From: Nocardioides dokdonensis FR1436
GTDB lineage: Bacteria; Actinomycetota; Actinomycetes; Propionibacteriales; Nocardioidaceae
Assembly: GCF_001653335.1 (NCBI RefSeq)
Contig: NZ_CP015079.1
Coordinates: 806,001-870,000, forward strand
Direction: 5' to 3'
DNA: 64,000 nucleotides
The notes under the pieces were generated by a model. It saw only the letters and a program-made list of their open reading frames with translations, made no database searches and was not told where the DNA came from. Numbering within the stretch: the first letter of the stretch is position 1; each line of letters begins with the position of its first letter. The position numbers were made by a program, and so were the translations under genes. Positions 15,306 to 24,921 of this stretch are shown here, piece by piece.

Positions 15306-17342
15306 CTACGGGAGGGCAGGCTGGAGCGGGCTCCGCTCCGCCGCGGACGGCAGGTCGAAGCGCACGCAGGCGCCCCGGCCGTGGGGACCGTCGCCGATCT
15401 CGATCGCGCCGTCGTGGCGCTCCACGATCGTGCGGCACAGCCACAGGCCGAGGCCGGTGCCCGGGAACTCCTCACCGACCCCGCGCTCGAAGCGGTCGAA
15501 GACCCGACCCCGCAGCTCGGGGGCGACCCCGATCCCGTTGTCGACGACGTGGATCTCGACCCGGTCCCCGTGCGGGACCGCGGAGACCCGCACCCGGGGC
15601 CGCACCCCCGGCGCCACGAACTTGACCGCGTTGCCGACCAGGTTGTCGACCAGCTGGCGCAGCAGCACCACGTCACCCGCCACCGGCGGCAGCCGGTCGC
15701 ACACGACGCTGTCCTCGAGGCCACGGGCCACCACGACGTCGAGCACCAGGGCCGTCAGGTCCACGGTCTCGGGATGGGCCTCCCGCTCCTTGGTCAGGGC
15801 GTGGTGCAGCATCGTGTCGATCATCTCGTCGAGCTGGCGGACCCCGGCCCCGAGCCGGTCCAGGGCGCGCTCCAGCATCGCCTCGTCACCCATGTCCCCC
15901 CGGGCCATCCGCTGCGCGAGCTCCGACCAGTTGCCGACCGCCGCCAGGGGTCCGCGCAGGTCGTGGGCGAGGGTGCCGGCGAACGACTCCAGCTCCTCGA
16001 ACCGCTCCCGCTCGCCGGTCACGTCGCGCAGCACCACCACCACCTGGGAGTCCTGCTGCCCCACGGGCCCGCTGAGCGGCTCCACGTCGATCGAGAGCCA
16101 GCGCCGCCGCCCGTCGGCGCCGACGGTGATCAGCTGCTCGCCGCGCACGCTCTCGCCCCGCAGGCCGCGGGCCACGGGGGTCTCGCCCCACGGGAGCAGG
16201 CTGCCGTCCGCCCCCAGGGCCGGGAAGTCCTCGACCAGGGGTGGCGCTGCCCCGTCCGGCCAGGCGAGCATCCGCGCGGCCGCAGTGTTCGCGGTGACCA
16301 CCTCGCCGCGCGCGGAGACCACCACCAGCCCCTCGTTGACCGACCCGATCGCTGCCTGCAGCAACCCGGCCTGCCGAGCGGCGTGCTCCTGTTCCTGCTC
16401 CAGCTGCTGGGTGGCGGCCTCCCGCTCGCTGCGCAGCGCCACCAGCAGCAGCACCTTCACCACCAGGGCTGCCACGTACAGCTGGACCACGACCGCCGAC
16501 TCCTGGGGCGTGCCCACCCCGGCGAACGGTCCGCGTCCCAGGAGGGTCAGCCCGACCACGAACGTGCCGGCCGCGATCGAGTGCAGCGCCGCCACCCCCG
16601 GGGTGCACCGCAGGCCGGCCCACAGGGTCAGCATCATCGGCAGGAAGGTCAGCGGCAGCGACATGACCGCGAAGACCGTCGCGTAGACCGCCAGGCTGGT
16701 CACGAAGAGCAGGAGGTGCTCGCGCCGCGACGCGGACTCGACCAGGTGCTCGACGCCCGCTCGGCGGCGCAGGAACAGGAAGGCCAACGCGACCAGGGCG
16801 ACGACCGCGGAGAAGTTGCGGCCCCACCACGCCAGGGTCGCCGCCGCACCAAGGTCGACGCCGGCCAGCCGCAGACCCAGGTGGCCCACGGCCACCCCCA
16901 CGGCGGTGGCCAGCAGGCCGGCACCGATCAGGCCCAGCCCCGTGGTCACCGGGGTCGGCGAGCGGACGTCGAGGAAGCTGGGCGGCAGGCGCCGGGCGGC
17001 CAGCACGACGGTCAGGCCCAGCGCCCCGTTGGAGGCGGCGAACGCCACCGCGACCGCTATCTCGCCACCGGCGGCGAGGTTGACCAGCCCCGTGACCACC
17101 GGCAGCAGCACGACCCCGCCCCGGACTCGTCGGGCCTCGGCCAGCAGCAGCCACAGGACCACGACACCGGCGGCCGGCCAGGTGAGCGCCAGGGTCGTGC
17201 CTTCCAGGGTCGTCAGCCGGCCCAGCAGGAACGCCACGACGTAGGCGGCGGCTCCGCCCAGGTGGATGAGCCCGGCCGTGCGCCACCGCCCCGGCGCGCG
17301 CGCCGGCACGGGTTCGTCGACGCCGACCGCCACCCCGCTCAT
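15306..17342 (-). CDS. MASE1-domain sensor histidine kinase
   Basis: A 678-residue membrane sensor kinase. The N-terminal half (about 20-310) contains 8 or more helices of the MASE1 sensory type, followed by a short coiled coil (SEREAATQQLEQEQEHAARQ), a PAS domain (about 325-440), a HisKA domain with the phospho-accepting His near residue 460 (TLAHDLRGPLAAV), and a HATPase domain with DNLVGNAVKF, HVVDNGIGV and GTGLGLWLC. The signal is unknown. No response regulator gene is adjacent, so it is an orphan. ATG at 17342. It lies directly downstream of the cytochrome c maturation operon in the same direction. Confidence 0.88.
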   Translation of the reverse strand: MSGVAVGVDEPVPARAPGRWRTAGLIHLGGAAAYVVAFLLGRLTTLEGTTLALTWPAAGVVVLWLLLAEARRVRGGVVLLPVVTGLVNLAAGGEIAVAVAFAASNGALGLTVVLAARRLPPSFLDVRSPTPVTTGLGLIGAGLLATAVGVAVGHLGLRLAGVDLGAAATLAWWGRNFSAVVALVALAFLFLRRRAGVEHLVESASRREHLLLFVTSLAVYATVFAVMSLPLTFLPMMLTLWAGLRCTPGVAALHSIAAGTFVVGLTLLGRGPFAGVGTPQESAVVVQLYVAALVVKVLLLVALRSEREAATQQLEQEQEHAARQAGLLQAAIGSVNEGLVVVSARGEVVTANTAAARMLAWPDGAAPPLVEDFPALGADGSLLPWGETPVARGLRGESVRGEQLITVGADGRRRWLSIDVEPLSGPVGQQDSQVVVVLRDVTGERERFEELESFAGTLAHDLRGPLAAVGNWSELAQRMARGDMGDEAMLERALDRLGAGVRQLDEMIDTMLHHALTKEREAHPETVDLTALVLDVVVARGLEDSVVCDRLPPVAGDVVLLRQLVDNLVGNAVKFVAPGVRPRVRVSAVPHGDRVEIHVVDNGIGVAPELRGRVFDRFERGVGEEFPGTGLGLWLCRTIVERHDGAIEIGDGPHGRGACVRFDLPSAAERSPLQPALP

Positions 17343-17353
17343 CAGGGTCGAGA

Positions 17354-17374
17354 GCCTGCCTCGACGGGGCAGGC
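17354..17374. terminator. Small hairpin between ccsB and the histidine kinase gene
   Basis: GCCTGCC (17354-17360) pairs with GGCAGGC (17368-17374) across a 7-nt loop. There is no T-run on either side. It could be a weak terminator of the ccs operon or a structure in the kinase leader. Confidence 0.3.
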
Positions 17375-17409
17375 AGGCGCAAGCGATCCGCGCGCCGCGT
17401 TCGAGCCGG

Positions 17410-18423
17410 TCAGCGCTCGAGCGGCGAGACCACCGCCGACGACGCGTCGGCGTAGGAGTGCTGCGAGGTGGAGGAGAAGAAGTTGATGCCGATGAAGTTG
17501 AACCACAGCGTGGCCACGCCGACCAGCGCGATCATGGCGGCGTTGCGGCCCTTGAAGCCGGCCGTGGAGCGGGCGTGCAGGTAGGCGGCGTACACGACCC
17601 AGGTGATGAACGCCCAGACCTCCTTGGGGTCCCAGTTCCAGTACGACGCCCAGGCCTCGTGCGCCCAGATCGGCCCGGTGATGAGCACCGCGAAGGTCCA
17701 CACCGGGAAGCCGAAGGCGTGCATCCGGTAGGACACCCGGTCGAGGACGGGCGTCGCGGGCACCCGGGCCAGGTAGCCCGTGGTGCGCTCGGGGTGCCGG
17801 GTCTCCTGGCGCTCCTTGAACAGGTAGAGCGCCGAGGTGATCCCGCCCAGGGTGAAGGCGCCGGTGGCGATGACGGCCGAGACGACGTGGATCACCAGCC
17901 ACGGGGAGTTCAGTGCCTCGGTCAGCGGCGAGACGGGCGCGTAGAGCCAGATGACGGCGACCATCAGCAGCACCAGCACGGTCGTCACGACGATCGGGGC
18001 CATCCAGGCCAGGCCGAAGCGACGACGGGTGGCGAGGTAGAGCGCCGCGACCACGAACGTGCCCGAGAGGGTGAACTCGTACATGTTGCCCCAGGGCACC
18101 CGGTTGGGGTCGGCGGCCAGACCGCGCGAGACGAGGCCGAGCAGGTGCACCGCGGCCGCCAGCCAGGTCAGCAGCAGCCCGAGGCGACCGGCCATCAGGA
18201 CCCGCTCGTGCCCCTCCTCGCGCCCCCGGTCGGGCTCCGCCACGGCGACGGAGCCGGGGCGGGCCCCGGTGCTGCCGGCGGAGACCCGGGCCGCCTGGGC
18301 GGTGGCGGGCACGTTGCGCAGCAGGCTCCACTCCACGAGGTGGGCCAGCATGGCCAGGAAGTAGACGACACCGGCGGCGGCGATGGCCTGCTGGCTCAGC
18401 GCCTCCCAGGACGAATCGGTCAT
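17410..18423 (-). CDS. ccsB: Cytochrome c biogenesis protein CcsB (CcsA-type haem handler)
   Basis: A 337-residue polytopic membrane protein of system II cytochrome c maturation. It carries the haem-binding WWD signature WNWDPKEVWAFITW (about 258-271) and the flanking conserved segments VPWGNMYEF and VIHVVSAVIATGAF, where His residues act as haem ligands. With ResB it delivers haem to apocytochromes outside the membrane. Actinobacterial annotation calls this CcsA-family protein CcsB. The ATG overlaps the resB stop (ATGA); it is the last gene of the resA-ccdA-resB-ccsB operon. Confidence 0.92.
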   Translation of the reverse strand: MTDSSWEALSQQAIAAAGVVYFLAMLAHLVEWSLLRNVPATAQAARVSAGSTGARPGSVAVAEPDRGREEGHERVLMAGRLGLLLTWLAAAVHLLGLVSRGLAADPNRVPWGNMYEFTLSGTFVVAALYLATRRRFGLAWMAPIVVTTVLVLLMVAVIWLYAPVSPLTEALNSPWLVIHVVSAVIATGAFTLGGITSALYLFKERQETRHPERTTGYLARVPATPVLDRVSYRMHAFGFPVWTFAVLITGPIWAHEAWASYWNWDPKEVWAFITWVVYAAYLHARSTAGFKGRNAAMIALVGVATLWFNFIGINFFSSTSQHSYADASSAVVSPLER

Positions 18424-20018
18424 CGGGACAGCTCCTTCTGCGCTGCGGGTCGCAGCGCCTCCACGATATCGGCGAGCACCAGGGCGACGTCCCCGCCGCC
18501 CGAGCGGTCGAGCGCGGCCAGGTCGACGACCGTGCGGCCATCCTCCCGGCGCGCGCGCACCCAGACCCGGCGGGGCCGGATGAACAGCGAGCCCAGCAGC
18601 CCGATCAGGGCCGCCACCACGCCGACGAGAGCCACGACCTTGCCGGGGCTCTGGCTGACCTGCACCCGCACCCAGGGCTGGACACCCTCGAACGTGACGC
18701 TGCCGAGCCCGTCCGGCAGCTTCTCGGTCGCCCCGACCTGGAGGTCGACGCGCACCGGGCTGCCGTCGGGCTTGGTGACCTGCTCGGCGTCGTCCTTCTC
18801 GAGGATGTAGACCGACTGCGACTCCCCGCCGTCGAGCCCGAGGTCGCCGGCGTAGACCAGCATCGAGATCGCGGGGTTGAGGGTGTCGCCCATGACGTTG
18901 ACCGGGTCGCCCCCGATGTTGACGAAGGTGGGGTAGAAGAGTCCCTCCAGCCCCAGCCCGTCCGGCTCGGCGGCGGGTGCCTTGATCACCCCGAAGGACA
19001 GGAAGGTCTGGTCCTGCGGCAGGAAGACCCGCGGCCCGCTGGCCACCACCTCGCCGCGCGCGTCGCGCACGGTGATGACCGGGGCGTAGCCGTGCCCGAC
19101 GAGGAACACCTCGCTGTCGCCGATCTCCAGCGGGTGGTTCACCCGCAGGTCGTAGGTCTGCTCCTCGGCTCCCGGCTCCTCGCGGTAGCGCAGCGACGCG
19201 ACGAAGTTGCGGGCCTGGCCCTGGGCGCGACCCTCGGTCAGCCACTCGACCTCGAAGTCCTCGACGGTGAACGAGAAGGGCTCCATCTCCGAGGCGGAGA
19301 ACGCCGTGCCGGGCACGAAGTCGTCGTACTGGGTGAGGTTGTTGGCGAAGCCGTTGCCGACCAGGACGATGACGCCGCCCTTGTAGCCGAGCAGGCTGCC
19401 CGTCGCGAAGCCGACCAGCACCACGATGATCGAGAGGTGGAAGACGAGGTTGCCGACCTCGCGCAGGTAGCCGCGCTCGGCGGCGATCGCGCCGGCTCCG
19501 GGTCCGGTCGTCTCGGCGGGACGCAGCCGGTAGCGCCGACGGCGCAGCTCGGCACGGGCCTGCTCGAGGACCTCCTCGATCCCCTCGTCGCTCTCGTACG
19601 ACGCGTGGTCGGGCAGGCGAGTCAGGTTGCGCGGCGCGGCGGGCGGGACCGCGCGGATGTTGCGGGCGTAGACGATGGTGCGCGGGATGATGCAGCCCAC
19701 CAGGCTGACCATCAGCAGGACGTAGATCGCGGCGAACCACACCGAGCTGTAGACGTCGAAGAGGTCGAGCCAGTCGTAGACCGGCGTGAGCCGGGGGTGG
19801 TCCTCGCGCCAGCGGGAGGCGGCCAGCGCGTCGACGCCCTGCTGCGGGATCACCGAGCCCGGCACCGCGGCCAGCGCGAGCAGGAGCAGCAGGATGAGCG
19901 CGGTGCGCATCGAGGTCAGCTGGCGCCAGCCCCAGCGCAGCAGCTCGCGCGGGGTCAGCTCGCCGGCGCGCCGGGACACGGGGCCGGCGGGGGTGCCGGT
20001 GCCGGCGGGAGTGCTCAT
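18420..20018 (-). CDS. resB: Cytochrome c biogenesis protein ResB
   Basis: A 532-residue ResB-family protein, partner of the CcsA-type haem handler. It has three N-terminal membrane helices (LILLLLLALAAVPGSVIPQ, WFAAIYVLLMVSLVGCIIPRT, LVFHLSIIVVLVGFATGSLLGYKGG), a large extracytoplasmic domain (about 210-450) and a last helix (VVALVGVVAALIGLLGSLFI) before a basic cytoplasmic tail. The ATG overlaps the ccdA stop. The SVIPQ and YKGG motifs are typical of the family. Confidence 0.92.
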   Translation of the reverse strand: MSTPAGTGTPAGPVSRRAGELTPRELLRWGWRQLTSMRTALILLLLLALAAVPGSVIPQQGVDALAASRWREDHPRLTPVYDWLDLFDVYSSVWFAAIYVLLMVSLVGCIIPRTIVYARNIRAVPPAAPRNLTRLPDHASYESDEGIEEVLEQARAELRRRRYRLRPAETTGPGAGAIAAERGYLREVGNLVFHLSIIVVLVGFATGSLLGYKGGVIVLVGNGFANNLTQYDDFVPGTAFSASEMEPFSFTVEDFEVEWLTEGRAQGQARNFVASLRYREEPGAEEQTYDLRVNHPLEIGDSEVFLVGHGYAPVITVRDARGEVVASGPRVFLPQDQTFLSFGVIKAPAAEPDGLGLEGLFYPTFVNIGGDPVNVMGDTLNPAISMLVYAGDLGLDGGESQSVYILEKDDAEQVTKPDGSPVRVDLQVGATEKLPDGLGSVTFEGVQPWVRVQVSQSPGKVVALVGVVAALIGLLGSLFIRPRRVWVRARREDGRTVVDLAALDRSGGGDVALVLADIVEALRPAAQKELSR

Positions 20019-20770
20019 ATCGCCACCTCGAACTCGGAGACCAGGTTGCCCTGCAGCCACGTCACGGCGTAGTCCCACCAGCCGGTCACCAGCAGGACCC
20101 CGACCAGGACCATCATCAGGCCGCCGGCGCGGGTCACCCACACCTGGTGGCGACGCACCCAGGCGAACGTGCCCAGCGCGTGGCGCCACAGAAGACCTGC
20201 CAGCACGAACGGGACGCCGAGGCCGAGGGTGTAGAAGGCGAGCAGCAGCGCGGAGCGCCCGGCGGTGCCCTCGCTGTAGCCGAGCCCGAGGATCACGCCG
20301 AGGGTCGGACCGATGCACGGCGTCCACCCCAGGCCGAAGAGGAAGCCGAGCACCGGGGCCGCGCCGAGCCCGACCGCGGGCACCTTGTGCACCCGCAGGT
20401 CACGCTGCAGCCACGGGACCAGACCGATGAAGGCCAGGCCCAGCACGATGGTGAAGAGACCGAGCCAGAAGCTCAGTGTCGACTGGTTGACCCGCAGCCA
20501 GGTGCTGACCGAGCCGGCCAGCGCCCCGAGGGTGACGAACACGGCGCCGAAGCCGGCCACGAAGAGCATCGACCCCGCGACCATCCGGCGGCGGCTGCCA
20601 CGCCCCTCGGCGATGTCGGCGCCGGAGAGGCCGGTGGCGTAGGAGAAGTAGCCGGGCAGCAGCGGCAGCACGCAGGGGCTGAAGAACGACACCAGCCCGG
20701 CCAGCACCGCCACCGGTGCCGCCAGTGCCAGGGAGCCCGAGGCGGCCGTCGCCTGCAGCCAGTCGGTCAC
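20015..20770 (-). CDS. ccdA: Cytochrome c biogenesis protein CcdA
   Basis: A 251-residue six-helix membrane thiol transporter of the DsbD/CcdA family. It carries reducing power from cytoplasmic thioredoxin across the membrane to ResA. The two conserved cysteines are visible in FFSPCVLPLLPGY (helix 1) and GWTPCIGPTLG (helix 4). The GTG at 20770 overlaps the resA stop (GTGA). The alternative of a longer N-terminus is unlikely because the first helix starts about 15 residues in. Confidence 0.92.
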   Translation of the reverse strand: MTDWLQATAASGSLALAAPVAVLAGLVSFFSPCVLPLLPGYFSYATGLSGADIAEGRGSRRRMVAGSMLFVAGFGAVFVTLGALAGSVSTWLRVNQSTLSFWLGLFTIVLGLAFIGLVPWLQRDLRVHKVPAVGLGAAPVLGFLFGLGWTPCIGPTLGVILGLGYSEGTAGRSALLLAFYTLGLGVPFVLAGLLWRHALGTFAWVRRHQVWVTRAGGLMMVLVGVLLVTGWWDYAVTWLQGNLVSEFEVAI

Positions 20771-21348
20771 TGCACCGGCTCCTGGGCCGACTCCACCAGG
20801 GTGAGCAGCGTGGTCCTGCTGGGGATCTCGCCGCTGATGACCGAGGCGACGCGACCCTCGGGGTCCAGCACCAGCGTGGAGGGCGTCGCCTTGGGCGAGG
20901 TCCGGCCGGGGAAGGCCAGCAGCGCCTGGCCGTCGGGCGCGTAGATCGAGGGGTAGTCGACGCCGAGGCGGTCCTCGAAGACCTGCGCGTCGGCGGCGCT
21001 GTTGTCGCGGATGTTGATGCCGACGAACTCGACCTCGTCGCCGAGCTCCGCGGCGGCCTCGGTGAGCATCGGCATCTCCTTGATGCACGGCCCGCAACCG
21101 CTCCACCAGACGTTGACCACGACGACCTTGCCGCGCTGCTCGGCCAGGTCGTAGGTGCCGCCGTCGACGGTCTCGCCCGAGAGCTCGATGGGGCCCTCGC
21201 GCTCACCGGGCTCGTACTCCGCCACCTGGCCGTCGCCCGGCACGTAGCCGGCGTTGTTGGTCCCGGTCAGGGAGGAGCAGCCGGCGCCCAGCAGCGTCAG
21301 CGCGGTCGCGGCGGCGAGGGCGGCGACGCGCGGGGGGAGCAGGGTCAA
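20767..21348 (-). CDS. resA: Thioredoxin-like lipoprotein ResA/TlpA
   Basis: A 193-residue membrane-anchored thiol-disulfide oxidoreductase that keeps apocytochrome c CXXCH motifs reduced. The N-terminus is a lipoprotein signal ending ALTLLGAGC, and the catalytic CXXC is WSGCGPC (about 80-87), followed by the TlpA features FVGINIRDN and TPSTLVLD (cis-Pro). The start is TTG at 21348, overlapping the phosphatase stop (TTGA); no ATG or GTG is available before the signal sequence, so translational coupling is probably needed. Confidence 0.88.
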   Translation of the reverse strand: MTLLPPRVAALAAATALTLLGAGCSSLTGTNNAGYVPGDGQVAEYEPGEREGPIELSGETVDGGTYDLAEQRGKVVVVNVWWSGCGPCIKEMPMLTEAAAELGDEVEFVGINIRDNSAADAQVFEDRLGVDYPSIYAPDGQALLAFPGRTSPKATPSTLVLDPEGRVASVISGEIPSRTTLLTLVESAQEPVQ

Positions 21349-22025
21349 GGCCGCTTCTCCTCCGGGGCGCCCCCGGCCGAGAACGGCGCGGAGCGGTCCC
21401 CGGTCGGGATCAGGTCGCCGGCCGGCTCGGAGTACGAGACCTGGGCCAGGCGCTCGCCCACGAAGTGGAAGGAGGTCAGCGAGCACAACGTGCACTGGCG
21501 CTTGCGTGGGTCGTGCAGGAAGGAGCGGCCCTCGGCGGCCAGGCGGGTCGTCCAGATCGGCAGCTGGTGGGAGACCACCACGGCCTCGTGGCCCTGCGCC
21601 TCGCGGCGGGCGTCGTGGACCGCGGCCATCATCCGCTGCTCGACCTCCGCGTAGGGCTCGCCCCACGACGGCTTGAACGGGTTCCACAGGTGCCGCCACG
21701 TCGACGGCTTCTTCAGCGCGTTGCGGCCCGGGCCGAACTGCTCGCCCTCGAAGACGTTGGTGGACTCGATGACCCGCTCGTCGCTGACGATGTCGAGCCC
21801 GAGCGCCTCGGCCAGGGGGCGCGCGGTCTCCTGGGCCCGCTCCAGCGGCGACGAGCGCAGGTGCACGACGTCTCGGTGCGCGACCTGGTCGGCGACCCGT
21901 TGGGCCATCCGGCGCCCGAGGTCGGAGAGGTGGAAGCCGTCGCGGCGGCCGTAGAGGACGCCCTCGGGGTTGTGCACCTCGCCGTGGCGCAGCAGGTGGA
22001 CGATCGTGTCGGGGGTGCCGGGCAT
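21345..22025 (-). CDS. Histidine phosphatase family protein
   Basis: A 226-residue phosphoglycerate-mutase-like phosphatase. The RHG motif with the phospho-accepting His is in VHLLRHGEVHN (about 10-20), the supporting Arg in LRSSPLERAQETA, and the second catalytic His in VVVSHQLPIW (about 149). The substrate cannot be deduced. It is placed between hemL (3 bp downstream of its stop) and resA (overlap), so it belongs to the hemL-resA-ccdA-resB-ccsB transcript; in other actinobacteria a similar gene stands at this position. Confidence 0.88.
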   Translation of the reverse strand: MPGTPDTIVHLLRHGEVHNPEGVLYGRRDGFHLSDLGRRMAQRVADQVAHRDVVHLRSSPLERAQETARPLAEALGLDIVSDERVIESTNVFEGEQFGPGRNALKKPSTWRHLWNPFKPSWGEPYAEVEQRMMAAVHDARREAQGHEAVVVSHQLPIWTTRLAAEGRSFLHDPRKRQCTLCSLTSFHFVGERLAQVSYSEPAGDLIPTGDRSAPFSAGGAPEEKRP

Positions 22026-22028
22026 CGC

Positions 22029-23357
22029 TCAGGACCTTCCAGTCGCTGCGGCCGCGCGGGCGGCCTCGGGCAGGGCGTCGAGCACGGTCTGGACGGCGCG
22101 CTCGTCGTGCGCGGCGGAGAGGAACCACGCCTCGTAGGCCGAGGGCGGCAGGTAGACGCCGCGCTCGAGCATGGCGTGGAAGAAGGCGCCGTAGGCGGCG
22201 GTGTCGGTGCGCGAGGCGTCGTCGAAGTCACGGACCGCGCCCTCGGCGAAGAACACCGAGAACATGGTGCCGGTCGACTGGATCGTGTGGGCGACGCCCG
22301 CAGCGGTCAGGGCCTCGGCGGCAGCGGCCTTGATCGTCTCGCCGGCGCGGGTCAGGTGGTCGTAGACCTCCGGGGTCGCCAGGCGCAGCGTGGTGAGACC
22401 GGCGGTCGTCGCGATCGGGTTCCCCGACAGGGTGCCGGCCTGGTAGACCGGCCCCTCCGGCGAGAGGTGGCCCATCACGTCCGCGCGGCCCCCGAACGCG
22501 GCGGCGGGGAAGCCGCCGCCCATCACCTTGCCGAAGGTGACCAGGTCGGGACGCCAGCCCTCGAGGGCGCCGTCGAGGCCCCACTGGCCCTGCCGCGAGG
22601 CCCGGAAGCCGGTCATCACCTCGTCGCTGACGAACAGGGCGCCGTGGCGGGTGCAGGTGGCGGCGAGGAACTCGTTGAAGCCCGGCTCGGGCGGCACGAC
22701 GCCCATGTTGCCGGGAGCGGCCTCGGTGACCAGGCAGGCGATGCGGTCGCCGTGCTCGGCGAACACCGCCTCGACCGCGGCCCGGTCGTTGTAGGGCAGC
22801 ACCAGGGTCAGCTCGGTCGAGGAGGCCGGGACGCCGGGGGTCCCGGGCACGGCGAAGGTGGCCAGGCCCGAGCCGGCCGAGGCCAGCAGCGCGTCGACGT
22901 GGCCGTGGTAGCAGCCGGCGAACTTCACCACGACGTCACGACCGGTGAATCCGCGCGCCAGGCGGATCGCCGACATCGTCGCCTCGGTGCCCGAGGACAC
23001 GAAGCGCACCTTCTCGACCGACGTGCGGGAGACGATCTCCTCGGCCAGCTCGACCTCCGGCTCGGTCGGGGTGCCGTACGACGTCCCCCGCGCGACCGCC
23101 GCCTGCACGGCCTCGAGGACCTCGGGGTGCGCGTGGCCCAGCAGCATCGGGCCCCACGAGCAGATGAGGTCGACGTACTCGTTGCCGTCGACGTCGCGCA
23201 GCCAGGCGCCCTGGGCGGAGCGGATGAAGCGCGGGGTGCCGCCCACGGCGTTGAAGGCGCGGACCGGTGAGTTCACCCCGCCCGGGGTCACGGCTCGGGC
23301 CCGGTCGAAGAGGGCCGCCGAAGCGTCGGTCTGCAGCAGGGCGTCACGGGGGCTCAC
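22029..23357 (-). CDS. hemL: Glutamate-1-semialdehyde 2,1-aminomutase
   Basis: A 442-residue PLP enzyme that converts glutamate-1-semialdehyde to 5-aminolevulinate, the second step of the C5 haem pathway opened by HemA in this window. It shows [36 protein letters not shown] and the PLP lysine in [16 protein letters not shown] (about 275). GTG at 23357 lies 6 nt after a GACAAT -10-like box, with GGAGGA between, so either leaderless or Shine-Dalgarno-led. First gene of the hemL-cytochrome c maturation unit. Confidence 0.94.
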   Translation of the reverse strand: MSPRDALLQTDASAALFDRARAVTPGGVNSPVRAFNAVGGTPRFIRSAQGAWLRDVDGNEYVDLICSWGPMLLGHAHPEVLEAVQAAVARGTSYGTPTEPEVELAEEIVSRTSVEKVRFVSSGTEATMSAIRLARGFTGRDVVVKFAGCYHGHVDALLASAGSGLATFAVPGTPGVPASSTELTLVLPYNDRAAVEAVFAEHGDRIACLVTEAAPGNMGVVPPEPGFNEFLAATCTRHGALFVSDEVMTGFRASRQGQWGLDGALEGWRPDLVTFGKVMGGGFPAAAFGGRADVMGHLSPEGPVYQAGTLSGNPIATTAGLTTLRLATPEVYDHLTRAGETIKAAAAEALTAAGVAHTIQSTGTMFSVFFAEGAVRDFDDASRTDTAAYGAFFHAMLERGVYLPPSAYEAWFLSAAHDERAVQTVLDALPEAARAAAATGRS

Positions 23358-23529
23358 TCCTCCATTGTCACCGAGGGGGAAAACGACTTCACGCCGGCAC
23401 CGGAGGACCCGGGTGGCGGGTGGCCCAGACCACGACCCCGTCCCGACGTTTACCCGCCCTGACCTGGGGGCATCGTGGTGACCTGGGCCACAGGGCCGGT
23501 GGTGATGAGCTGTCGCGATCGAGCCCGGA

Positions 23530-23557
23530 CGTAACGTCGGTATGGGAGGATCGTTAT
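23530..23557 (+). promoter_or_regulatory. Candidate ECF-type promoter of the lytic transglycosylase
   Basis: CGTAAC (23530-23535), 16 bp, CGTTAT (23552-23557). This resembles the sigma-BldN pattern CGTAAC-N16-CGTTGA as I recall it from Streptomyces. The leader to the ATG at 23620 is about 55 nt. The remainder of the 262-bp gap between hemL and this gene shows nothing else I can name. Confidence 0.35.
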
Positions 23558-23619
23558 GTCGGTCACAGGTGCTTGAGGGAGCACGGTCCGACCAGATGAT
23601 CCACAGGGGAGAGACTCGT

Positions 23620-24834
23620 ATGTCCGCACAGCGTTTGGGACGCCTGCAGAAGGTGACGGCCCTCGTGCCGCTCGGCCTGTTGTCGGCCGCAGTGACCGCC
23701 AGCCTCGTCGGGGCCTCCCCGGCGACGCTGAACGCCTCCGAGGACATCGGGACCCCGACCCAGGTGCCCGCCCTGCCGGACGGCTCGAGCGTGCCCACCG
23801 AGGCCATCGAGGCCCCGGCCAGCGTCTCCAGCGGCGACGTCGTGGCGGCGGGCCTGCGCGGGAAGAACGCCCAGCGCGTGGTGGCCACGGCCTCCAACTC
23901 CGACATCCCCTCCGCAGCGCTGGCCGCCTACCAGCGCGCCGAGACGGTCATCAACGAGGCCGACAAGTCCTGCAACATCACCTGGCAGCTCATCGGCGCC
24001 ATCGGCCGGGTGGAGTCCGACCACGGCCGCTACGGCGGCAACGTGCTCGACGACGACGGCGTGGCCAGCCCCGGCATCTACGGCATCGCGCTCAACGGCA
24101 AGCGCGGCACCGCGCTGATCCGCGACACCGACGCCGGCCAGTTCGACAACGACACGGTCTTCGACCGCGCCATCGGCCCCATGCAGTTCATCCCCTCGAC
24201 CTGGTCGGTCGTCGGCGTGGACGCGGACGGCGACGGCCAGCGCAACCCGCAGGACATCGACGACGCCGCGCTCGGCACCGCCGTCTACCTCTGCTCCGGC
24301 GACGACGACCTCGCCACCACGGCCGGCCAGGAGAAGGCGGTCTACCGCTACAACAACTCCAGCGAGTACGTCGACCTGGTGCTCTCGATCATGGACGCCT
24401 ACATGTCCGGCGACTACACCTCCGTGCCCACCAACACGCTGGCCGCCGGCACCATCGCCCCGGACCCCAGCTACCAGCCGCCGAAGCAGAACGGCCCGGC
24501 GGGCTCGCCGCAGCAACCGAACCAGCAGCAGCCGAACCAGCAGGCGACCCCCGCCCCGAGCCAGCCCGCCCCGAGCGAGCCGCAGCCGGAGCCCGAGTCG
24601 CCGGCCAACCCGGCTCCCGGCGGCGGCGGCGGCGGCTCCGCCGGCGGCCTGGGCGTCCCCGGTGCCCCGACCCCGACCCTGCCGAGCCTGCCCTCGACCA
24701 GCGTGTCGGTCGTCGACGAGACGCTCAGCTTCGCCCAGGCGGTGCTGCAGTGCACGCTCGACGGCTACGTCGACAACATCCTCAACAGCAACGACCCCTT
24801 CGACAAGTGCGTCAAGGGCTACATGGGCAAGTAG
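23620..24834 (+). CDS. Secreted lytic transglycosylase (SLT_2 type)
   Basis: A 404-residue exported muramidase. A signal/anchor helix ([22 protein letters not shown]) is followed by a spacer and a lysozyme-like domain (about 105-270) with [17 protein letters not shown], whose Glu (about residue 132) is the catalytic acid, and [12 protein letters not shown]. Residues about 290-350 are Pro/Gln/Gly low-complexity wall linker, then a conserved 40-residue tail with two cysteines ([19 protein letters not shown]). It cleaves glycan strands to 1,6-anhydromuramyl ends. ATG at 23620 has GGGGAGAG 6 nt upstream. Confidence 0.88.
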   Translation: MSAQRLGRLQKVTALVPLGLLSAAVTASLVGASPATLNASEDIGTPTQVPALPDGSSVPTEAIEAPASVSSGDVVAAGLRGKNAQRVVATASNSDIPSAALAAYQRAETVINEADKSCNITWQLIGAIGRVESDHGRYGGNVLDDDGVASPGIYGIALNGKRGTALIRDTDAGQFDNDTVFDRAIGPMQFIPSTWSVVGVDADGDGQRNPQDIDDAALGTAVYLCSGDDDLATTAGQEKAVYRYNNSSEYVDLVLSIMDAYMSGDYTSVPTNTLAAGTIAPDPSYQPPKQNGPAGSPQQPNQQQPNQQATPAPSQPAPSEPQPEPESPANPAPGGGGGGSAGGLGVPGAPTPTLPSLPSTSVSVVDETLSFAQAVLQCTLDGYVDNILNSNDPFDKCVKGYMGK

Positions 24835-24850
24835 CCCCCGCTCGAGACGA

Positions 24851-24883
24851 GGAAGCCCCGACCGGACTCCGGTCGGGGCTTCC
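24851..24883. terminator. Bidirectional terminator between transglycosylase and hemB
   Basis: GGAAGCCCCGACCGG pairs perfectly with CCGGTCGGGGCTTCC (15-bp stem, 3-nt loop ACT). It sits just after the transglycosylase stop and 38 bp from the convergent hemB stop, so it can end both transcripts. Confidence 0.85.
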
Positions 24884-24921
24884 TGTCGTCGGGCCGGTCG
24901 GGCTCCCGCCGGCCGGCGCGC

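Noticed and set aside
23556..23576. Six-codon frame MSVTGA with a GGGAGG in front, in the transglycosylase leader
   Set aside because: It overlaps the proposed -10 element, is very short and has no regulatory codon run, so it is most likely chance.
23357..23620. Cyclic di-AMP (ydaO/yuaA) riboswitch before the lytic transglycosylase
   Set aside because: These riboswitches are common before actinobacterial wall hydrolase genes, and disA is in this window, but the conserved core motifs of the aptamer are not recognisable in this gap.
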